DNA of 64,000 nucleotides, taken from Agathobaculum sp. NTUH-O15-33. GTDB taxonomy: Bacteria > Bacillota > Clostridia > Oscillospirales > Butyricicoccaceae. Of the stretch, positions 60,140 to 64,000 are shown in pieces (position 1 is the first letter of the stretch; each line of letters begins with the position of its first letter). The notes below the pieces were generated by a model. The model saw only the letters and a program-made list of their open reading frames with translations. It ran no database searches and was not told the origin of the DNA. The DNA lies in the NCBI RefSeq assembly GCF_033193315.1, contig NZ_CP136187.1, positions 1,302,001 through 1,366,000 of the forward strand. The letters run 5' to 3'. The position numbers and the translations under genes were made by a program.

Positions 60140-61087
60140 ATGAACGAAAAAATCACAAGACAGGTTGAAGAAATGAAACAACAGACCATCGGAGTTGAGG
60201 TCGAGATGAACGGCATCACAAGGGATAAGGCAGCAAGGCTTGCAGCCACTTACTTCGGAACAGGCAGATACGAGAACACAGCCGGACGCAACGGCTACAG
60301 CACTTGGTCAGCTTGGGATACAGACGGCAGAGAGTGGAAGTTCCAAAAGGATGTCAGCATTGCAGGCTGCGACAGCGAGAAATGCGAGCTGGTAACCCCA
60401 ATCCTTCACTACGCAGACATTGAAACCTTGCAGGAACTTATCCGCAAACTCCGCCACGCAGGAGCGAAAAGCGATGCCACAAGGGGCTGCGGAGTCCACA
60501 TCCACATCGGAGCAAACGGGCATACCCCACAGACCATGAGAAACCTTGCGAACATCATGGCAAGCCATGAAAGCCTGATAGCGGATGCCCTTGACCTCGA
60601 CAGAGGAAGGATGCACCGCTACTGCAGAACAGTTGACCCACGGTTCTTGGAGCAGGTCAACAAGAGAAAGCCGAAGACGATGGCGGCACTTGCAGACATC
60701 TGGTACACCTCAAACGGAGCCAACTACGGCAGAGACCACCATTACAATGACAGCCGCTACCATATGCTTAACTACCATGCGACCTTTACCAAAGGGACCA
60801 TCGAGTTCAGACTTTTCCAGTTCGATGCCCCAGCAGACGGCAAGCTGAACGGACTTCATGCCGGACAGCTGAAAAGCTACATTCAGCTTTGCCTTGCACT
60901 GAGCCAGATGGCGAAAACGGTAAAGACTGCCAGCCCCAAGCCACAGCAGAATGAAAATCCTAAATACGCCATGAGGACTTGGCTCCTCCGACTCGGCTTC
61001 ATCGGAGAGGAGTTCAAGACGGCAAGAGATATCCTTACCAAGAGACTGGCAGGAGATACAGCCTTCAGAAACGGCAGAGCCGCTTGA
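60140..61087 (+). CDS. Phage amidoligase (PF12224-type, glutamine-synthetase-like fold)
   Basis: A 315-residue enzyme of the amidoligase family. QTIGVEVEMNGITRDKA supplies the first Glu pair, DVSIAGCDSEKCELVTPIL the next segment, RGCGVHIHIG the His-x-His, and FTKGTIEFRLFQF the late Glu/Arg. These are metal- and ATP-binding residues of COOH-NH2 ligases. Such enzymes join carboxylates to amines, making amide or peptide modifications. The next gene encodes a gamma-glutamylcyclotransferase-like protein, a partner known in phage and bacterial clusters of this family. The C-terminus carries the LLRLGF module shared with the protein at 59035. Confidence 0.85.
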   Translation: MNEKITRQVEEMKQQTIGVEVEMNGITRDKAARLAATYFGTGRYENTAGRNGYSTWSAWDTDGREWKFQKDVSIAGCDSEKCELVTPILHYADIETLQELIRKLRHAGAKSDATRGCGVHIHIGANGHTPQTMRNLANIMASHESLIADALDLDRGRMHRYCRTVDPRFLEQVNKRKPKTMAALADIWYTSNGANYGRDHHYNDSRYHMLNYHATFTKGTIEFRLFQFDAPADGKLNGLHAGQLKSYIQLCLALSQMAKTVKTASPKPQQNENPKYAMRTWLLRLGFIGEEFKTARDILTKRLAGDTAFRNGRAA

Positions 61088-61088
61088 A

Positions 61089-61165
61089 GGAATCGCAGGA
61101 GTTAGCCTCCTGCCACCTTACCCCGACCGCTTCGGCGGTCTTAAGGTGGTAGAAGGGTAACCCCT
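61089..61165 (+). other. Three consecutive hairpins between amidoligase and cyclotransferase genes
   Basis: GCAGGAG/CTCCTGC, then CACCTTA/TAAGGTG enclosing GACCGC-TTCG-GCGGTC, then AAGGG-GTAA-CCCCTT. There is no T-run, so the mRNA is structured but not terminated here. The last hairpin ends just before the ribosome-binding site at 61169. A role in mRNA stability or uneven expression is likely. Confidence 0.55.
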
Positions 61166-61186
61166 TCGGAAAGGATGGATACCATT

Positions 61187-61669
61187 ATGAAGAAACGATA
61201 CTACCTTGCCTACGGCAGCAACTTAAACATCCGTCAGATGCGGATGAGATGCCCATCGGCACGAATCATCGGAACAGCAGAAATGAAGGATTATGAACTG
61301 ATTTTCAAAGGCAGTCAGACAGGTGCATACCTTACCATTGAATCCAAACTTGGAGCGAGTGTTCCCGTGGCCGTCTGGTCGGTGACCGATGAGAATGAAG
61401 CGGCACTTGACCGCTACGAGGGTTTCCCCACCTTCTACTACAAGAAGGAGATGCAGCTGCCGATTAAGGGCATCAAGTCCGGCAAGACCAGAATCCGCGA
61501 CTGCTTCGTGTATATTATGCACGAGGAGCGGAGCATCGGAGTTCCGTCACTCGCCTATGTGAGTATCTGCCTTGAGGGGTACATCAGCTTTGGATTTGAT
61601 GAACATTTCCTTGCAGAAGCACAGCTAAAATCAGAGGAGGCATTTGGATATGAAAACAGAAATCGCTGA
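61187..61669 (+). CDS. Gamma-glutamylcyclotransferase-like protein (AIG2 family)
   Basis: A 160-residue protein with the GGCT fold: YYLAYGSNLNIRQMRMRCPSARIIGTA (the YGSNL substrate loop), VAVWSVTDENEAALDRYEGFPTFYYK with the catalytic-type Glu (DRYEG), and VYIMHEE. It would cleave gamma-glutamyl amides, releasing 5-oxoproline, or undo a similar modification. Its partner could be the amidoligase upstream. I choose the ATG at 61187; the ATG at 61175 abuts the AAAGG site. Confidence 0.88.
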   Translation: MKKRYYLAYGSNLNIRQMRMRCPSARIIGTAEMKDYELIFKGSQTGAYLTIESKLGASVPVAVWSVTDENEAALDRYEGFPTFYYKKEMQLPIKGIKSGKTRIRDCFVYIMHEERSIGVPSLAYVSICLEGYISFGFDEHFLAEAQLKSEEAFGYENRNR

Positions 61670-61850
61670 ACTTAAAATCTGCCCACGCTGCGGAAAAGCC
61701 TACCACGGTGCGCCTGCCCTTTCGAGGGCAGACAGCGAGACCCTCATCTGCCCGGACTGCGGCACCAGAGAAGCCTTGGAGAGCATCGGTGTAAAGCCAT
61801 CTGAGCAGGAAGAAATCCTCGAAACCATCCATCGCTCCATGCGTGGATAA
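61650..61850 (+). CDS. Small zinc-ribbon protein (66 aa)
   Basis: ICPRCGKAYHG and ICPDCGTREALES make a four-cysteine zinc ribbon. A helical tail follows (PSEQEEILETIHRSM). AGAGGAGGCATTTGGAT precedes the ATG at 61650, inside the end of the cyclotransferase gene. It is probably an accessory factor of the amidoligase cassette. Confidence 0.75.
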   Translation: MKTEIAELKICPRCGKAYHGAPALSRADSETLICPDCGTREALESIGVKPSEQEEILETIHRSMRG

Positions 61851-61855
61851 AACCG

Positions 61856-61980
61856 TAAAATACACAGTTTTCCGCTTAAAAGATTGTGTAGTATATGCCG
61901 AGAATTGAGTGGATATATAGTGCTTTCAGCGGTAATATGTGTACTACCGAAAGGGAAAAACACAAACGGAGGTACATAAA
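61856..61980 (+). promoter_or_regulatory. Structured leader, family B, third copy
   Basis: TAAAATACACAGTTTT (61856-61871) and the TTTCAGCGGTAATATG block match the other copies. TGTACTACC (61940-61948) pairs with the ribosome-binding site GGAGGTACA (61968-61976) exactly as at 60098-60135, while the rest of the leader has diverged. Confidence 0.6.
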
Positions 61981-62175
61981 ATGACAAAATTTGAAAGAGA
62001 TTATAAGGATGCAAAAGAAGGAAACGAAATCGAGGTAATTACAAAGCGCAAAGCGGAAATTGAAAAGCTTACCCGTGAGGGAAAAAGCTGCAAAAACAAC
62101 TTTCGCAGAACCTGCATTGCACAGGATTTAACCAGATTAAAGGCAGAACTTAGAAAGATTGAAGAACTTTTCTAA
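61981..62175 (+). CDS. Small coiled-coil-like protein (64 aa)
   Basis: A very charged helical protein (MTKFERDYKDAKEGNEIEVI, RKAEIEKLTREGKSCKNNF, LTRLKAELRKIEELF). ACGGAGGTACATAAA precedes the ATG. It stands behind leader family B, which supports its being a real gene. No family recognised. Confidence 0.6.
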   Translation: MTKFERDYKDAKEGNEIEVITKRKAEIEKLTREGKSCKNNFRRTCIAQDLTRLKAELRKIEELF

Positions 62176-62286
62176 ACACAAACAAAACTGAAAATTCCAA
62201 GAACGGAGCCAAACGGCTCTGTATCTTGTTCGAGATTTGCCTATGGCAGTTCATTTTTTATGCCATAATGAAGGGAGTGGCGGCAT

Positions 62287-63888
62287 TTGCGAAAACTGAA
62301 AAAATACAAACCTACCAAGTTCAAAGTAAAGGACAGTCATTATGATGAGGATGCGGCGGACTTCGCTGTTGACTTCATTGAGAGCCTGTGCCACACCAAA
62401 GGCACATGGGCAGGAAAACCCTTTGAACTAATCGACTGGCAGGAGCAGATTATCCGAGATATATTCGGAACACTGAAACCAAACGGGTATCGGCAGTTTA
62501 ATACAGCCTATGTGGAGATCCCAAAGAAGATGGGAAAATCGGAGCTGGCGGCGGCAGTCGCACTTCTTCTGACCTGTGGGGACGGAGAGGAACGTGCCGA
62601 GGTTTACGGCTGTGCTGCCGACAGACAGCAGGCTACCATCGTGTTTGATGTGGCGGCGGATATGGTTCGGATGTGTCCGGCACTAAATAAGCGTGTGAAG
62701 ATACTGACCTCGCAGAAGCGGATCATCTATACCCCTACCAACAGCTTCTACCAAGTGCTGTCGGCAGAAGCCTATTCCAAGCACGGCTTTAATATACACG
62801 GGGTGGTATTTGATGAGCTGCACACTCAGCCGAACCGAAAGCTGTTTGATGTTATGACCAAGGGTTCCGGCGATGCTCGTATGCAGCCGCTGTATTTCCT
62901 TATCACAACAGCCGGGACAGATACCAATTCCATCTGCTATGAAACGCATCAGAAAGCAAAGGACATTCTGGAGGGCAGGAAAATTGATCCTACCTTCTAC
63001 CCAGTGATTTACGGTGCAGATGAAGCAGATGATTGGACAGACCCCAAGGTATGGAAGAAAGCCAATCCGTCTCTTGGCATCACGGTTGGACTGGATAAGG
63101 TCAAAGCCGCCTGTGAATCGGCAAAGCAGAATCCGGGCGAGAAGAATTCCTTCCGTCAGCTTCGTTTGAATCAATGGGTCAAACAGGCAATCCGCTGGAT
63201 GCCTATGGACAAGTGGGACAAATGCTCCTTTGCCGTCAGCGAGGAAGATTTGGAGGGGCGTGTCTGCTACGGCGGTCTTGACCTTTCCTCTACTACGGAT
63301 ATTACGGCATTCTTATTGGTGTTCCCGCCACTGGATGAGGAGGACAAATTCAGCATCCTGCCATTCTTCTGGGTGCCGGAGGAAACCCTCGACCTGCGTG
63401 TCCGCCGTGACCATGTTCCCTATGATGTGTGGGAACGGCAGGGATATTTGCAGACCACAGAGGGTAATGTGGTCCATTACGGCTACATTGAGAAGTTCAT
63501 CGAAAAGCTGGGAGAACGATTCAATATCCGTGAAATAGCCTTTGACCGCTGGGGTGCTGTGCAGATGGTGCAGAACCTTGAGGGCATGGGATTTACAGTC
63601 GTTCCATTCGGACAGGGATTTAAGGATATGAGTCCTCCGACCAAGGAACTGATGAAACTGGTGCTGGAGCAGAAGGTTGACCACAGCGGCCACCCGGTTC
63701 TTAGGTGGAATATGGACAATATCTTCATCCGCACCGACCCTGCAGGAAACATCAAGGCGGACAAGGAAAAGTCCACAGAGAAGATTGACGGTGCAATCGC
63801 AACAATTATGGCGCTGGACAGAGCCATCCGCTGTGGAAATGATACCGGGGATTCCGTGTATAACCATCGTGGGATTTTGTTTATCTGA
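62287..63888 (+). CDS. Phage terminase large subunit (HK97 type)
   Basis: A 533-residue packaging motor. The ATPase part has a Walker A-like VEIPKKMGKSELAAA near 78-92 and Walker B GVVFDELHTQPN near 174. The RNase H-like nuclease part has the aspartates in YGGLDLSSTTDITAF near 337 and in REIAFDRWGAVQM near 417. The length is normal. The start is TTG at 62287 behind GAAGGGAGTGGCGG. Terminator and next gene follow, where portal and capsid genes are expected outside the window. Confidence 0.93.
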   Translation: MRKLKKYKPTKFKVKDSHYDEDAADFAVDFIESLCHTKGTWAGKPFELIDWQEQIIRDIFGTLKPNGYRQFNTAYVEIPKKMGKSELAAAVALLLTCGDGEERAEVYGCAADRQQATIVFDVAADMVRMCPALNKRVKILTSQKRIIYTPTNSFYQVLSAEAYSKHGFNIHGVVFDELHTQPNRKLFDVMTKGSGDARMQPLYFLITTAGTDTNSICYETHQKAKDILEGRKIDPTFYPVIYGADEADDWTDPKVWKKANPSLGITVGLDKVKAACESAKQNPGEKNSFRQLRLNQWVKQAIRWMPMDKWDKCSFAVSEEDLEGRVCYGGLDLSSTTDITAFLLVFPPLDEEDKFSILPFFWVPEETLDLRVRRDHVPYDVWERQGYLQTTEGNVVHYGYIEKFIEKLGERFNIREIAFDRWGAVQMVQNLEGMGFTVVPFGQGFKDMSPPTKELMKLVLEQKVDHSGHPVLRWNMDNIFIRTDPAGNIKADKEKSTEKIDGAIATIMALDRAIRCGNDTGDSVYNHRGILFI

Positions 63889-63898
63889 TGCAGATTGT

Positions 63899-63946
63899 GC
63901 AGCCGCCTATGATTTTCTAAAATCATAATCCGGCTGCAGGTTTTTC
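63899..63946 (+). terminator. Terminator-like hairpin after TerL
   Basis: GCAGCCG and CGGCTGC enclose a second stem ATGATTTT/AAATCAT, followed by AGGTTTTTCT. Confidence 0.65.
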
Positions 63947-63986
63947 TGATATACTTGTCTTATCAGAAAGCGGGAGGTCAGCCAAT

Positions 63987-64000
63987 ATGAACAGAGAAAC
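63987..64000 (+). CDS. Start of the next gene (partial)
   Basis: ATGAACAGAGAAAC behind CGGGAGGTCAGCCAAT. Only MNRE is readable, so no product can be named. Confidence 0.5.

Noticed and set aside
1..64000. tRNA or rRNA genes
   Set aside because: I found no cloverleaf with the conserved T-loop sequence and no rRNA segment in either strand.

Overview
The window reads as the chromosome of a GC-rich, low-abundance-of-AT Clostridia (Firmicutes), most likely a gut Oscillospiraceae/Butyricicoccaceae-type bacterium. The reasons are Shine-Dalgarno-led genes, Firmicute families (VanW, ThiT behind a TPP riboswitch, DUF975, DUF6179/DUF6323) and strongly GC-biased codon use. At about 30.8 kb composition drops sharply to AT-richer DNA, where an integrated phage-like element begins. 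The species is an inference only.

Region 1 (1-22.6 kb) is a sugar or cyclitol catabolic island. It holds two paralogous ribose-type ABC importers: one cut by the left edge (ATPase end, permease, lipoprotein) and one complete at 13.2-16.8 kb. Around them lie several Gfo/Idh/MocA oxidoreductases (one IolG-like), a sodium:solute symporter, an AraC regulator, two LacI regulators and a zinc alcohol dehydrogenase. One TIM-barrel isomerase is present three times with an identical protein sequence, and one oxidoreductase twice; the oxidoreductase-isomerase block is repeated 7,034 bp apart. An IS481-like element with a 6-bp target duplication sits inside a dispersed intergenic repeat. The first LacI regulator has five copies of the palindrome CGAGTACGTACTCG around it and before the second ABC operon. 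The second LacI gene is followed by GGGAACGTTCCC ahead of its dehydrogenase genes.

Region 2 (22.6-30.9 kb) is ordinary chromosome: a DinB-like protein, a VanW protein, a DUF975 membrane protein, TPP riboswitch-thiT, a frameshifted DUF6179 gene with DUF6323, a small unknown gene, and the 23S rRNA uracil methyltransferase gene rlmD. The 3' end of rlmD marks the border of the integrated element.

Region 3 (31-42.3 kb) is accessory DNA: a DUF4268 nuclease-like protein, two unknown genes on the minus strand, a probable structured small RNA with its own promoter (33,386-33,518), and a type I restriction-modification operon (small HTH protein, HsdM, HsdS, HsdR). hsdR is broken by a -1 shift in an A7 tract that encodes its nuclease active-site lysine.

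Region 4 (42.6-64 kb) is the early, replication and packaging part of a tailed-phage (HK97-type) prophage. It has a sigma-like regulator, DUF2800/DUF2815 recombination proteins, a family A DNA polymerase, a Rha regulator, a VapE-type primase-helicase with a candidate iteron origin behind it, VRR-NUC, a SNF2 helicase, DUF1492, HNH, and TerS. Between TerS and TerL lies a cargo block: a mini S-adenosylmethionine synthetase, a ParB-fused adenine/N4 methylase, a cytosine-5 methylase, and a cassette of amidoligase, gamma-glutamylcyclotransferase-like protein, DUF4314, zinc ribbon and small proteins. Two families of repeated 5' leaders that can pair with the ribosome-binding site precede several phage genes. 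The amidoligase cassette with its shared RNA leaders and the 33.4-kb small RNA are the least explained parts of the window.
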